A stretch of DNA of 64,000 bases, taken from Liolophura sinensis. Its lineage: Eukaryota; Mollusca; Polyplacophora; Chitonida; Chitonidae. The DNA lies in NCBI RefSeq assembly GCF_032854445.1, contig NC_088304.1:35823551-35887550 (forward strand), read 5' to 3'. Position 1 is the first letter of the stretch. Each line of letters begins with the position of its first letter. Below are positions 10,863-23,660 of this stretch, one piece after another. The notes under the pieces were generated by a model that was not told where the DNA came from, did no database searches, and worked only from the letters and a program-made list of their open reading frames with translations. The translations under genes and the position numbers were made by a program.

Positions 10863-13255
10863 TCATACAGTAGGATCGTTTAATTTCCGGAGGCAATGGA
10901 ATCCTAAATAGAACCAAGGGTTGCCCGGTCCCTGTGGCGTATAAAGTTGAAGCTCTATAGTTGGTTTGATTATTTGCCTGCCTTTGTCTGTGAACATCCC
11001 ATACACCATCTGCTGGTCACTGTTCATAAGCTGTTCACTCAGGAAAAAATGAACAGCTCGTTTGTATTGTTCAAAATAAGTCAGCAATGTTTTGGGTGTT
11101 CCGATGAACATACCACCACCAATCCAAAGAGAGTTTTGTTTAATCAGCGTCGCTGGTTCAACGCTTAGGGAAGCTTCGGCTATTTTTGTGTACGCTATTT
11201 TGTTATCATCAAAATCCCCGGGCACTTGTAAAGAAAAACTGAATTTTTGGTCCACGATATCCCGGAAGTAACCAACATCCAGCCATGCGTAGTGTGCAGC
11301 GGGAAACACCCTGTCCTGGATAGTGCGCGCGACCACCTCGTACTTGGCATGCTGCGCGCATGGATAGTCAGCCAACACTGTGTTCGGATGATGCTTGGGA
11401 TAACTGGGATCTGCGAAAATCGTCTGTATATGTGGTCGAAGTTGAAAAGCCCACAAGGACGAACGATTTTGTATAAAAACAACAGATGTTTGTGCCTTAA
11501 GCTCGAGTCGGCTGTCCTCTATAATCTGTTTAAAAGTCAAGTCGTCTGTGTAGACGACCAGGTTGTTCTGCATTCTGCCGAACACGCTCGCCCATCCTTG
11601 GTACAACTCTGGGGTAAACGTTGTCCAGAAACCTTTCCGAAATGATCCCAAGTTAAAAAAAGCGGTCACAATGGTGAAGTTTGGCACACGCTGAGCTAAG
11701 TTTGTGATGCGTTGAGTGACGTTTGTCAAGCTTTGAGAGAATGTTGTCATACGTTTAGTGAAGTTTGTCATACTTTTAGTGAACTTGGGTATGGGCTGAG
11801 TGACGTTTGGAATGGACTGAGTGAACTTCGTGACGGATTGAGTGAAATTTGTCAGCGGTTGAGTGGGATTTGTCACGGGTTCAGTGAAGCTTTCAGTGAA
11901 GTCTACCATGCGTCGAGTGACGCTATCATTTGTCCAGCAAAAATTTCCTGACATCGGGAACGTGAAGACGGGAACCTGCCAAAAGTCATTGTGAATGATT
12001 ATTCGTAAAATACATTTTGACAATACATGTGTGCTTTTTATTTATGAATTTCTTTGTTGTTTAAAGCCATCATAGTCAAATATATTTCACATATTAGTTG
12101 GTGTCAGTTTTACGTTTGCAGGAAACCTGCGCGGGATAAATTTTGGCAATTTACCGATGAACGTACAGGCCATATTGTCACTATTGTTCAACATTAAATA
12201 CTCTGATGAATCATCATTGTTATGGTTTTGGTCTAGAGTTGTACGATCTGCTTTCGTTTCAGTCAAATATCAAACCATAGGTAGTATTGTTCTGGTAACG
12301 AATTTTGTCGAAAAGGTGCATATTGAAAAGTAAATTTGAAAACAGCCGCCCCATGACAGTTTCTCTTATTACATTAACCACACAACATCAGATGCCTCTT
12401 GGTGACGTGTCATGGTAGTTTTGGGGATAGAAGGAGGAGATATCATTCAACAAGGAAGCTAACTGATTACGTAGTATTTCTCATATTGGTCGGCGGTTGG
12501 GGGAGGGCCTATAGGGCTCTGGCTGGCAGAGCAGAGCAATTAGAGTGCCTAACTTTCAATCTCTTGGTACATGAGAACATGAGCTCCATACCATTCTGGC
12601 AAGGGAATTTTCAACACAATAGTATTTTCATTGTTCTTGAGGTCTTGGGTATAGATGACATACACATGTGTCACATGTGTGACAGTTCACGGACAATAGC
12701 TTATTAACAGTCAGAGATTCACTCCGGGAACGGTTCGTTATTTATCATATAATATACTGGCGATACGTAGTGGTTTATTAGTGGTAGGGAACTATAACAA
12801 CCGATAAAACAAACTGTGTCATGTAAACTCAGTACAGCAAAGATTCTGCCTCCATCCCTTCACCACGTAGCTCAAAAACCTGTTGACACAAGCCGTTAGT
12901 CACACCTGCTACACGAAACGACAAGTCTGCCACCTCAGTGTTCATACGCCTGGTTTCAGTGGTCTCATCGATAGCAACGCGTTAATCGAATGTTTCACGT
13001 TTCTTTGTTTGATATTGTGTGAGGATTGGCAATGTCTGGGAATTGGAATATCGAATTTTCACGTTTCTTTGTTTGATATTGTGTGAAGATGGACAATGTC
13101 TGGGAATTGGAATAATCCAGTTCTTCTGTTACCTCCACGATTGTGACACTTGTACAGTCTAATCAGACACAGTTACTCACATAGTAATTCCAAGTTGCCA
13201 GGCAAACAACTGTTACAGTAAGTAAGAATACTAGCCATCTTCTCAGTTGAAACAT
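10863..13255 (-). CDS. HtrL/YibB-like glycosyltransferase, type II membrane protein (copy 1)
   Basis: There are two exons on the minus strand: 13255-13181 and 11975-10863. Exon 1 encodes 25 residues: a short basic start and a hydrophobic anchor (LVFLLTVTVVCLATW), ending NYY at a GTGAGT donor in phase 0. Exon 2 starts after a TTGGCAG acceptor. The protein would be 395 residues: cytosolic tail and anchor 1-25, stem 26-125 with about ten heptad repeats ending Asn-Phe/Val-Thr, and a 270-residue domain beginning TIVTAFFNLG. That domain has VVYTDD, WAFQLRP, HYAWLDVGYFRD and GGGMFIGTP, as expected for the HtrL/YibB (WlaTC-like) family, whose bacterial members sit in glycan loci. A Golgi glycosyltransferase is inferred; the acceptor is unknown. 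The gene lies wholly in the part of the segmental duplication missing from copy B. A close paralogue is at 54007-56173 on the other strand. Confidence 0.82.
11676..11885 (-). repeat. 21-bp coding repeat (heptad stem) in HtrL-like gene copy 1
   Basis: About ten degenerate 21-base units encode heptads of the form T-Q/K-S/R-hydrophobic-T/P-N/K-F/V. The joint between units gives Asn-X-Thr, so N-glycosylation sequons recur along the stem: NFT or NVT at exon-2 residues 43, 57, 71, 85 and 99. One unit has NPT, which would not be glycosylated. Confidence 0.8.
12985..13110 (+). repeat. Two-copy tandem duplication (about 65 bp)
   Basis: CGTTTCTTTGTTTGATATTG followed by TGTGAGGATTGGCAATGTCT recurs once with few changes. 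It lies in the intron of the minus-strand HtrL-like gene. A weaker relative of the first block is seen near 15620. Confidence 0.75.
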
Positions 13256-13794
13256 GGTGATCTGACGTCTGAAAGAAAGTAAAACAAGAGTATCACGGAT
13301 TAAACACAGATTATCACAGATTCCTTTCACTGAGTATTAACTAACTTAACATAGTCCAAGGCATAACACTTAGTATCCATCTTCATTCAATTAAGCTAGA
13401 GATGTCCGACATCCCCTCATAGCAAATGTCAACCTTGCTGACAGGAAGGTGTTAAATCTATTGAAATATTGAAATCAATGTGGGTCTTACCGGCTCTGTT
13501 TATTATCTGTCGTTCAAACCATTCGTTATACACATTCTAAGAGGTTTAAACCAGTTCACGTTATTTAACTTACAAACCGTACGCAGGTAAAAGACTCCAC
13601 CTGTTCAAGCTAAACAGATAAAATTATGTGTGGTTTATAGGTTTACTTAATTGGTACTTTGTCCGGTATGGGGTCCTGTTATAAGACGCTGACCACGTTT
13701 ATCCGTGACAGAAATACGGCAGAACCTAGCGAAAACCACAACACCTCGTTTGGTACATGACACGCCTTTTGCGCTGTTTATTTGAATTCGCTGT

Positions 13795-13962
13795 TCAGCT
13801 CATCTTGGTTTCCTCTCATGCCTGGAAGGTAGTAGCAACATGGGCATGGTCGTGGGTTTACCCCGGGCTTTAACCGGTAACCTCCGAACATACTGCTGGC
13901 CGCCGTCGTGAAAATGAAATAAAGAGTATGGCTTAAAACGCGAATCAAATGAATAAGTAACA
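13795..13962 (+). mobile_element. SINE family 1, 3' part, shared by both duplication copies
   Basis: It carries GGTCGTGGGTTTACCCCGGG, GCTGGCCGCCGTCGTG and AAATGAAATAAAGAGTATGG. The same insertion is at 21635-21800, so it predates the segmental duplication. Confidence 0.65.
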
Positions 13963-14944
13963 CACCTGGTGGTAGAGCGCGCTGTCCCGTCGGCTAGTTA
14001 GCAGTGGTCTTCTGATATAAGCTATTTCCCTTCTCTGCTAGTGTTTACCGCAAAATGTATGTATTCATCGTCCTGTACAACAGAGCAGAAACACTGAATG
14101 AACGAATCTAAATGCTTATAGATAAACACCACACCAGCAGTATTGCCTTAAACTCATACCGACCACACTGGTGTGAGGCTCCTGGGTCATTGCGCCGCGC
14201 CGGCGCGCTTATCTCCTAACACATTGAACATGCATACATGTGTTTATACTTGCGTGTGTACATTACACGGAACCCAGATCTGTATTATTAACGCTAAGTA
14301 AACATTTTTCGGTTTTCGTTAAATATAGCTTACAATGTAACACCAATATTTCAATTGTCAAACAAGGCTGTTATTCTTTATTAGTGCTCTATGCGTGGAG
14401 TTAGAAGGAAAGTTTCCTATACAAATCCATCTCCTCTATTGCTTCACACTAAATCAATGTATTATGTCATCGCCAATATATTAGTCCCGATAGAAAAATC
14501 GAAAAGGGAACAGGTAGGTCTGAGATTGGTTATGTTCCTAGCTCAGCTTCTACATTAACCGCTCTGGATACATCGTGACATTCATTAACCTGGTCATGTC
14601 ACCTTCGCTGTCTTCAAAGTCTCAAAGCTCTGCTCGACGAAAACAGGTTTCACATAGCACGTAATTATGATTTCATAACATTATTCATGCTGCGCAAACC
14701 GCCATTTTTGAGTCACGTGACTCCGTTTCTAGGTTAAAAATTCAGCTGTTCTTCCCCGAAATTAAGACCATGTTTATTCTTAAAAATAGTTGCTCATAGT
14801 GCCTTCTGTTTATTTATGTTCATTATTGCATCAAAAATTAAAGTTAAGACTCCCATACATAATGGGGTTTTCAATTCGAACTTTCCGAAAGTTTATCTTA
14901 TTGCGGAACATGACGAGTCTTTGCCGACTCAAATCGAAAATTGT

Positions 14945-15040
14945 AAAGCTCGCAGTCATTTTACTCCAGTCCATGTGAGAGCAGTCAATTATCCATGTCC
15001 ACTTGAGAGCGGTCAATTATCCATGTCCACTTGAGAGCAG
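14945..15040 (+). repeat. 28-bp tandem repeat, about 3 copies
   Basis: Units of GAGAGCAGTCAATTATCCAT plus GTCCACTT repeat directly at the right edge of duplication copy A. Confidence 0.7.
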
Positions 15041-15044
15041 TCAT

Positions 15045-16140
15045 ATTTACTGTCATTCACTGTGAAGAACTTTTCCAGGTTTGGAAATATCTTCTCTCAA
15101 GCCATTCGACATTCGTTATTTATACTCCATTTTCTGTACGCAGCACTTTGTGAGCTTATGTTTCGCCACTTGCTATATTTTTTGGAGAACGTTATTTTGC
15201 GGTTTGTATCGCTTATTGTCTCTTAGTGCCATTATGTACATTTCATCCAAGTTTACCCTCATAGTGACTTCGTGTATATTTCCGAGAAGTGAAACATACA
15301 TCGCCAGCTCGGCATCACGGACGCTACTGTCAACCCGTCCACCCTGAGAAGTTACACCTTCACAGGCAGCTGTGGACCAACCATATTCTGTTTGCTGTAC
15401 CCTCGTCACTTATCGCACTGTTATCATTTGATTGGAGAATTCCTCTTAACTGTGGATTCTATATTGACTGAGACTGACTCGCCTGTGTAAACCGGAATAT
15501 TCAATCCGGATTTGGACGCTGTCGTTAGTAAGGGACTATACATTTTTGTATTTATTTGTATTGTTTTCTATATTATTGTCAGTTGTATTATACATGTATT
15601 GAACTTATTTAAGCATCTTCGTGTTTCTTTGTTAGATCTTGTGTAAGGCCAGATCGCTGATCTAAGGGTTAAGCAAGCCAATTGTTTCTCATCTTTACTC
15701 TCCAATAGTGGTACCCTTACACATGCCTATTTAAAACAATAACACTACATAAGCATTCTGTAAAGTTTGGTTTTATCAGATAAGTTATTTTGTGTATATT
15801 TCAACGCGTGTCATTGGTACTTACAGTGTATATACACAATGCCCAGAAAGCTGATACTTATGATATTTCTCATACTTTTTTGTATCTGAACTTTCTCTGC
15901 TCATTTGATAATGCATGTATAAAGCATTCAGACAGATAATGACAAAATGACACAAATATATTGCCTAAAACACGACACACGGCACTAAATTCTCGTTAAA
16001 TAGACAAAATGATAAACGTTACATTATCAGGGCTGGTGGTTCTTGAGACTGGGCTGTAATTAAATAAACATGACAGTTTGATAGCTAGCCCTCATAAAAC
16101 ACTAACCGTTGTTTAAAACAACCAATCAAATAAATAATGA
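15045..16140. other. Stretch between duplication copies, no gene supported
   Basis: Short open frames on both strands at 15080-15480 overlap each other and carry no recognised motif. Nothing else stands out. Confidence 0.4.
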
Positions 16141-16589
16141 AATCAATAAATTTATTGGGGTTTTACGACATACTCAAGAATATTTCATTTATTCGCCGGC
16201 TGGTACAGCATTGTAAAATACAAAATACACAACACTAAGTGTTCATGTAAATGCTTGTATAGTAACAATAACAATTCCCTCTGGAATCGTGGCTTAAGCA
16301 AAATTAGGTAAACAGGACTAAATGTTTGTTTATGCAGTCATACCACTGTAAGGAGAAACGACGTACAGCAGTAATATATTAGCATGAAAGGACCCCTTTG
16401 CAACAAGATAGGAAATCGTCCCACTTCAGTGCAGCAGCGAGGCCCTAATCTCATGGAGCAAAACAAGTAAAATTTACTTGAATATAAAGTGCAATTACTG
16501 AAGAACGTGTGTGAAAAATTGGAGTGATTCAATTTAGACTCTTTTTTATCAAAAGACAAACGTACGGTCAAAAGCAGATTTTGTTAGCT

Positions 16590-17840
16590 TAGAGGAGAAG
16601 AAAACATAAAAATGATGCCAAAATCAAATGAAAGAGCGCCAAAAACTATTTGCAAATATAATATTTAATATTTTGTTGGATGTATTTTTTTCAAGAGAAA
16701 AGGGTAATTGAAAATATTTTTGTATGGGGCACCAACTTTTGGTATTGATTGTTCTTGCAAAATAATGTTCTAAATAGGGATGTGATGCTTGTCTTATACA
16801 TTTATTTGAATGTAAATTTGTTAGTTGTTTATATCGAACATGTGCATTTAACCTACATTATGTTAATATTTATGAGCATATTAAAAATATAAACATGATT
16901 CAAATTTTAGTTTAATACATTTGTTAGCTGAAAAGAACAAATTCTGGTGTAAAAATTATTATTAAACGTGTGTTACATCCTCATTTATGACATTACTAAA
17001 CAAAGACTATAAATACCAATAGGTGGTCCCAAATACCTATTGAGTTGCACAATATCGCGTTTCTAAAAATCTGGAACATGGAGGAATTGTTGATGATCAG
17101 TATCACCTTTATTCGCGAGCTTGAATGTCTAAGGAAATGTACGATACTTAGAACACAATCATTACATAATCAGAATGTACATATTCAATCATTTCATTCC
17201 AAATATTAATACTTTATAGTTGGCTTACCTGGAACATGGAGGAATTGTTTATGATCAGTAGCAGCTTTATTCCCGAGCTTGAATGTACTTTGGTAATCAG
17301 CTCCCGGGTTATAAAGGCTGTTCCTGATCCACAAGCAAAGGAAACAACTCCAAACTTGTTCCAGGGATTAGAACCAGGTGGTGGCCGAGGCTTGTCACCT
17401 ACTGACACAAACTTGTCTACCCAAGCCAAGTTGATCGACACACAAAAGACCGAGAGTCTTCCAGCGATGACACTCTGACTAATTAATAGAATGCATTCAA
17501 ATGTATTAGTTACGTAAGAACATGTATGATAAGTAACAGAATGTCAATCAAAAGACATTATGCAGCAATGTAAGCAAATATGTACAACAAAACATTTCTC
17601 ATCTACGGTAAGGTAAACTGCAAGAATCCAACATTGATAACAGTACAATTACATAAAAATACACAGCTTAATATACCCACCATGCAACAATTATTTTCAA
17701 GTGTCTTTCTCTCCTTAAGCAAAAGTCGGAAAAACTATTGAAGACCATATTTAGGAATAACTTTTCGCACTCTTTCATTTGAGCTTTATTTCATTTTTAT
17801 GTTTTCTCCACTTTTAAGGCGTTTTCCTGTCGAAGTTCCA
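16590..17840 (+). repeat. Dispersed repeat R2, interrupted by about 645 bp
   Basis: The flanks (about 16590-17035 and 17675-17840) match 61340-61860 colinearly, for example ATTAAAAATATAAACATGAT and the block ending TGAAGACCA. The material between about 17036 and 17675 has no counterpart there and looks like an insertion. The left part also overlaps the end of duplication block 1. Confidence 0.6.
17229..17474 (-). CDS. Possible orphan exon of an unrecognised gene
   Basis: On the minus strand an 82-codon open exon runs from a TTAGTCAG acceptor to a strong CAG|GTAAGC donor, phase 0 at both ends. It encodes segments such as NLAWVDKFVSVGDKPRPPPG, VVSFACGSGTAFITRELI and IKLLLIINNSSMFQ. I recognise no family. 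The exon lies inside a 645-bp insertion within repeat R2, and about 60 bases of its 3' end are duplicated at 17071-17130 without the donor. It may be a captured host exon or chance. Confidence 0.35.
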
Positions 17841-17844
17841 TTGG

Positions 17845-19505
17845 TAATAAAAATATGATTACGTGAACCAAAATCATTTCCACCTATTTAGTGTCTAGTT
17901 TGGGAGCTATAAGACGTATCGTGTTGGTTCAAGAAATCATAATTTAATAAATAGAAATAACTTGGAAATTCAGAGAAACCCTACATTCAACATAGTGGTA
18001 ACATTCGTGTCTTGAAACCGTTCTGTGGAATAGGGTAATGAGTTCGATTCCAATAATTGCATAGGGGTTTTTTGTAGTGCTTAACAATGTGAAGTTGTGT
18101 GTGTGTGTTGGGGGGATTAATTTGAACCACATAAGGTTTTCTTTTTTTAAGATTCTTCATAAATTGTCAAGCTATATGTTAGGTAAGTTCCAATATATTA
18201 TTTTTAATCTATACAGATTATATACAGTATTTTACTATGAAAGCTCAGAGCTATTTACGTCCACTAACTGCGTATCGTACAATTAAACCGGTCATCTGTT
18301 TATCACTGCCATATATTCACGGTATAATTCGTCAGAAAAGACTTGTTCCAGATCCGGACATTAGGCGGAAAAGTAGATTCGCCCGCTCTGGTTGCTTATG
18401 GGAACATGATGATAATAAGCTAGTGCTGCCTTTTGTGCAATGAGAGCTGGGGAATGTGCAAATTCACTGCCCAAAAACCGGTTTGAACCCGCGCCTTGTG
18501 TTCCACTACGTCGCAGTCCGCGCCTTTCTCAACGTTTAGCGTAAACGCAAACCAAGTTTTTTTTTATTATTTAACATTGGTGAAAGACGGATATTTTACT
18601 GATTTGGAGAAATGCTTCTCTGTTCCAATCTCATTTTAGAGGTAATCGACAATTTTGTTGTCGAATTAATAGTATTTCAAACATATGGTTTACAAAGTTA
18701 AACTGTTCGTGACTGATAATGTAAAGGTTCGATCATTTGGAGGCTCTTTCTAAACACTTTCTAACTGCTCAAGAAAGCATGCAGAAAAACCTTCTGTTCC
18801 CCAGGCACTAGACATACTGTAGTAGCTCAGTGTACATCATTCATCCGGGTCTTAGGGTAGATAAACAATGACTGCTTCTCTACTGGTGCAACATTTGACA
18901 GTCACACACGGGCATTTCTGTTTTTGTAATTTAAATCAATCTTTGCGGCATCCGAGTATGTGCGTCGAAAGAGACATTCGTATACGAGTTGCATTACTGA
19001 CGTTCCATGTCAACAATTGCAACGTCAATTCTAGGCGACGTTCATCATACCACCAAGAACTAAAATTAGGACGGAATCATGTGAAACTTCACATGTTCTC
19101 GAGAAATGATTCTTGGCAGTCACAAAATAAGAAAATAAAACGTGTAGACAACAATCTGTGCTGGCGCCAGTGGTTACTGTAGTATAGCCATAAATAAAAT
19201 CAGCACTCTACTATCACTTGCGATCATCGGAAAATTCCGCTTTAGAGTGTATTTAGGGTGTAAATTTTTTTGTTTTGTTTTTTTTCATTGTCAGTCCGAC
19301 AATTTTCTGTATACAGGCGCATGCTTGGTATGGAAATAATGCAAATTGTCTAAACCTTGCACAGGTATGAATTTCATTGAATGTTTCAAAGTCTTGGAGA
19401 GAGGTCCTAGTGTGTCAAAGAGTGATGTGACTGTCAGTGAAGTCCACTCACACAAAAGTAACACTGGAAGGTCTAGATTTTGACAGTCAACCTAAGTCAA
19501 AATTT
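17845..19505. other. Copy-B-specific segment, no gene supported
   Basis: This is part of the 2.75 kb present only in duplication copy B. Open frames here (for example 18868-19182) have no recognised motif. Confidence 0.4.
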
Positions 19506-20733
19506 TCATGGCCGCTTTTTAACAGGTTGAACTACGGATGCACCAATGCGTATTGGCCATGGTATGTTTTGGATTGAGTAACAGCACAGCATTAAACGAT
19601 CTGGTACGGTGAGGCGAGGAATCGGCCCCAGTACAAAAAACTGTACATACCAATGACAAGAAAAAGTGACTGTGGCTGCGAGTGACAGCTGCTACCACAC
19701 TCGTAAGGACACTTCTTTTTTCGGATCTGTTTTACTCATATATTTCTGTTGTACGGCAAGTATTCGATTTATGAAACTCCATACGTGCACTGAAAAATGG
19801 TAGCTTGGTTTAATCACACTGAAATGTCATTTTTTAAGATGCTGTAGAGTGGGGAAAATCGCTGCATCTCAAATGTAACTTTCTGAAAAACTTTCTTAAG
19901 CACGCAATCAGTAAAATAAATATATAACAAATGTAACATTCAGCGGTATACTTCCAGCACACATAGTAAGTTAATGTCAATGATAACTAGAGAACCACAT
20001 ATGCTCTCCACAAGGATCCACCTATGATTTCGATATAGTTGCCACATATTACGTAATATCACAGGTTACCCATTGTAATTCATTATAACATTTATTAAAT
20101 TCAACATGGCATATATCTTTACGCCCACAAATGTACGTTTTCAAAGAAAAAAGACAACCACAAAGACTCGAGCTCTTCCTGTGGGTGCAACCTGTTCCCA
20201 CAGTGATTGCACTAGTCCAGTGTACTATGAAAGATGCTTGAGAGGCCAGGAGAGAAATTCGAATTTTAAAATTGCCAAAATTTGACAAAACTGATCACAT
20301 TATAAAGTTTATGTTTTACATATGAAGACAAACCTTAACCAAAATCGAAGCACCGACAACTAGTAGAAATACACACAGCAAAGTTTCAGTAAAGATAGTT
20401 TTCTGGTTAACGTTGATCTTTACACTGTAAATTAAAAGTACAGTGCCTCACTTGAACGAAAAGTTGGCGTTTTTGATCGGGGTTACAGTTTTGTGGGGTT
20501 ATGACTAAGCAAACATCTCCTTTATGGCCATCTACATTTTATGTGTGTTTTGATCAAGTTTCATACTTTCTATTTGGAAATTTACAGAATTGTACTTGGG
20601 TTGTGAAATTTGCACTTTCTTACCGTACCTCTCTAAAACGGATTCTCCACCCTTTTAGTAGAGACCAAAACGCCATGTGTTTTTGTCTGCCGGTGCATAA
20701 TCGATACTACAACCTGGTTAATGTGAACAATGT

Positions 20734-21060
20734 ATGAGTGGTCACCCAGTCACTAGCCTGTCTACATCACGTCATGTACTAGTTCACAATAACAATGCCA
20801 ACGTACATGTACATGTACCATGTGTTCGTTCGTTCGTTTATGACACTCAGACCAGTCAGGGTGGCATGGGAGGTACAGCATTTTACATATTTACACAATG
20901 TGTGGCGGCTATACATATACTTACATTTGCAACATTTGTACCAGAACAACAAGTGCTCTATGTTAGATGTCCTGCTGAGTTAGCAACATTCTTTCACCAT
21001 GGTAAGGTACACATATACTCCCCCAGCACAGTTTATCTTAAATACATTACCTTTGATTAA
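20734..21060 (+). other. Copy-B counterpart of the 9976-10362 open frame
   Basis: A 108-codon frame starts at the equivalent position to that in copy A, but many residues differ and the end is altered. There is no domain and no support for coding. Confidence 0.2.
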
Positions 21061-21634
21061 CAATGGTACTACCACAGTTTACCTTGGATTCTTACCTGGC
21101 ATTTGATTTATCTTAATTAAAAATGGTAGCACCCACGGTTTACCTAAATTTTTCCCGCTAGGCTGGTAAGTTCACTCTTGACGTCATTATTGAAAATTTC
21201 CAAACGCCGAGGGACATATACATAATACAGAGGGATGGTTTCGAGACATTGGATGTTCCTCAAATGTCAACCTTGCTGACAGGAAGGTGTTAAATCTATT
21301 GAAATATTAAAATCATTGTGGGTCTTACCGGCTCAGTTTATTATCTGTCGTTCAAACCATTCATTATACACATCCTAAGAGGTATAAACCAGTTTACGTA
21401 ATTTAACTTGCAAACCATACGCAGGTAAAAGACTCCACCTGTTCAAGTTAAACACATCAAATTATGTATGGTTTATAGGTTTACTTAATTGGTACTTTGT
21501 CCGTGACGGGGTCCTGTTATATGACGCTAACCACGTTTATCCGTGACAGAAATACGGCAGAACCTAGCGAAAACCACAACACCTCGTTTGGTACATGACA
21601 TACCTTTTGTGCTGTTTAATTGAATTCGCTGTTC

Positions 21635-21800
21635 AGCTCATCTTGGTTTCCTCTCATGCCTGGAAGGTAGCAGCAACCTGCGCATGGTCGTGGGTTTACC
21701 CCGGGTTTTACCCGGTAACCTCCGAACATAATGCTGGCCGCCGTCGTAAAAATGAAATAAAGAGTATGGCTTAAAACGCGAATCAAATGAATAAGTAACA
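21635..21800 (+). mobile_element. SINE family 1, 3' part (copy-B counterpart of 13795)
   Basis: It holds the SINE core TAATGCTGGCCGCCGTCGTA and neighbouring family blocks, inside the duplicated segment. Confidence 0.65.
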
Positions 21801-22329
21801 CACCTGGTGGTAGAGCGCGCTGTCTATTGCCTCACAATAAATCAATGTATTATGTCATCGCCAATATATTAGTCCCGATAGAAAAATCGAAAAGGGAACA
21901 GGTAGCTCTGAGATCGGTTATGTTCCTAGCTCAGCTCCACATTAACCGCTTTGGATACATCGTGACATTCATTAACCTGGTCGCTGTCTTCAAAGTCTCA
22001 AAGCTCTGATCGTCGAAAACAGGTTTCACATAGCACGTAATTATGATTTCATAACATTATTAATGCTACGCAAACCGCCATTTTTGAGTCACGTGACTCC
22101 GTTTCTAGGTTACAAATTCAGCTGTTCTTCCCCGAAATTAAGACCATGTTCATTCTTAAAAATAGTTGCTCATAGTTCATTCTGTTCATTTATGTTCATT
22201 ATTGCATCAAAAATTAAAGTTAAGACTCCCATACATAATGGGGTTTTCAATTCGAACTTTCCGAAAGTTTATCTTATTTGCGGAACATGACGAGTCTTTG
22301 CAGACTCAAATCGAAAAGTGCAGCTAACA

Positions 22330-23090
22330 AAGTTTTTCTTACCGTCATTAAGTTAGGATTATTGCAGAATTAAAAAGAACATGGTTTAGTAGCGCACGGC
22401 TTTGATATGGTATTTGAGGACAACACACTTGAAAAACCGAGTTAATGAATGAAAAAGTGCAGATTTTTATGACTGACAAGTAAGATGAGGAGAGTGATCG
22501 TAGACCTACGTACATAGGACTTGTGAGACATGTGAGAATCTTTAGGAATAAACTGAGAAATAAGAAAAGTGCTTCTTATCCTCTGAAAAAGATCATCGAA
22601 CATCATCATCAAAATCAAAGAAATCTTGTACTGTGTGTACATGTTACAGATAACTACAGAAATCCATGATGACCTCCAGATGGCTGTAAGTTTGCCCACT
22701 TGGCCTTTAGTTTGCATATGGGGCGTTAATCCAGTCATTCATTCACGCGTAGGAGTTTAACAATAATAATTATTATCACACAAACTAATGTGATTTGTAA
22801 AAAAATGATACAAATATATGGTTGTATAATGTCTAGTCTGAAGTAGGTAGTCCGAACACGTACAACAGGGTAATCATAAACATAGTTGAAAAAATATCGT
22901 GGGCTCAAAATTCCTGAAATGACCACTTAATTTATAAATGCGCCGCTGTCAAGCTGGCAGTCAGCTCTATTTGACCACTGCAAAGTGTAAACTGATCTGA
23001 CATAAATGAAAATTGTTTGAAATACTTGTATATAGAGAGAATTATTTATTTAGTTACTTATACTAGACAGTTTTATACATCATGCACTCC
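22330..23090. other. No gene supported
   Basis: AT-rich sequence with short overlapping frames and no recognised motif. Confidence 0.4.
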
Positions 23091-23099
23091 AATATTTTA

Positions 23100-23290
23100 C
23101 AGAAAGTCTTCTGTTTGAGTGATACCAGAATGTATTCTGTTATTATAACACAATATTCTGTCATATTCAATATAAGTTCCTGCTATTCTACTAGAATCTT
23201 TATGTTGAATTAATAATGTCATATTTAACAGAACAAACTGCTGCAATAGCAAAGTACATTCCAGAATCACTCAGACAGCAGACTATGTCT
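23100..23290 (+). mobile_element. MITE-like element, copy 1
   Basis: The element matches 26458-26640 along its length (TTCTGTTATTATAACA, GAATCTTTATGTTGAATTAA) and part of 54585-54680. Its ends are imperfect inverted repeats built on TGAGTGAT...AGAATGTA and TACATTC.AGAATCACTCA. It has no coding capacity, which fits a non-autonomous DNA transposon. Confidence 0.55.
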
Positions 23291-23660
23291 TAAAAATTAT
23301 GAGATTAATTCTTTTGAGTGTGCCTGTTTTCAATAGAACGCCACCAAAAGTGCATGGAAAAAGTGACCAGTAACATGCCAAAGAGCGGTTGTTTATCCCG
23401 ATTCCCACCACACACAAAACTGGCCGTCATAGTGAACAATTGTTTTTGCATTGAAGGCTTTATCACTCCAGATTAGCACATCAGCACATAAAGCTAACAG
23501 TTATTGGTTTGTGTAGCACAAATTAGGCGCAGTGCAGAAGGCTGGAGAAGAAAAAGAATTGCTAAGGAGTACAGCTGTTTGTAGCCAATGAATACTACGA
23601 TTTATGATCGAACAAACCATTCTAAGACGCATAGAGACTACCAGTGCGTGTGGCGCTTAA

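Larger units (their letters stand above)
8168..14941 (+). repeat. Segmental duplication, copy A
   Basis: Three colinear blocks (about 8168-8743, 8749-10499 and 13401-14941) match 16145-16753, 19511-21253 and 21254-22318 in the same order and strand, at what looks like well over 90% identity. Copy A alone has about 10500-13400, which contains the HtrL-like gene, and 13989-14436. It lacks the 2.75 kb found between the first two blocks of copy B. Confidence 0.85.
16145..22318 (+). repeat. Segmental duplication, copy B
   Basis: It matches copy A in three colinear blocks (16145-16753, 19511-21253, 21254-22318). At about 21253 it jumps directly from sequence equivalent to 10499 to sequence equivalent to about 13401, so the HtrL-like gene is absent. 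It also lacks the equivalent of 13989-14436. Confidence 0.85.

Noticed and set aside
11247-11951. Plus-strand frames over the HtrL-like gene at 10.9-12.0 kb, and minus frames over 55.4-56.1 kb
   Set aside because: They are antisense shadows of the strongly conserved HtrL-like exon, including a repetitive frame caused by the heptad-coding units.
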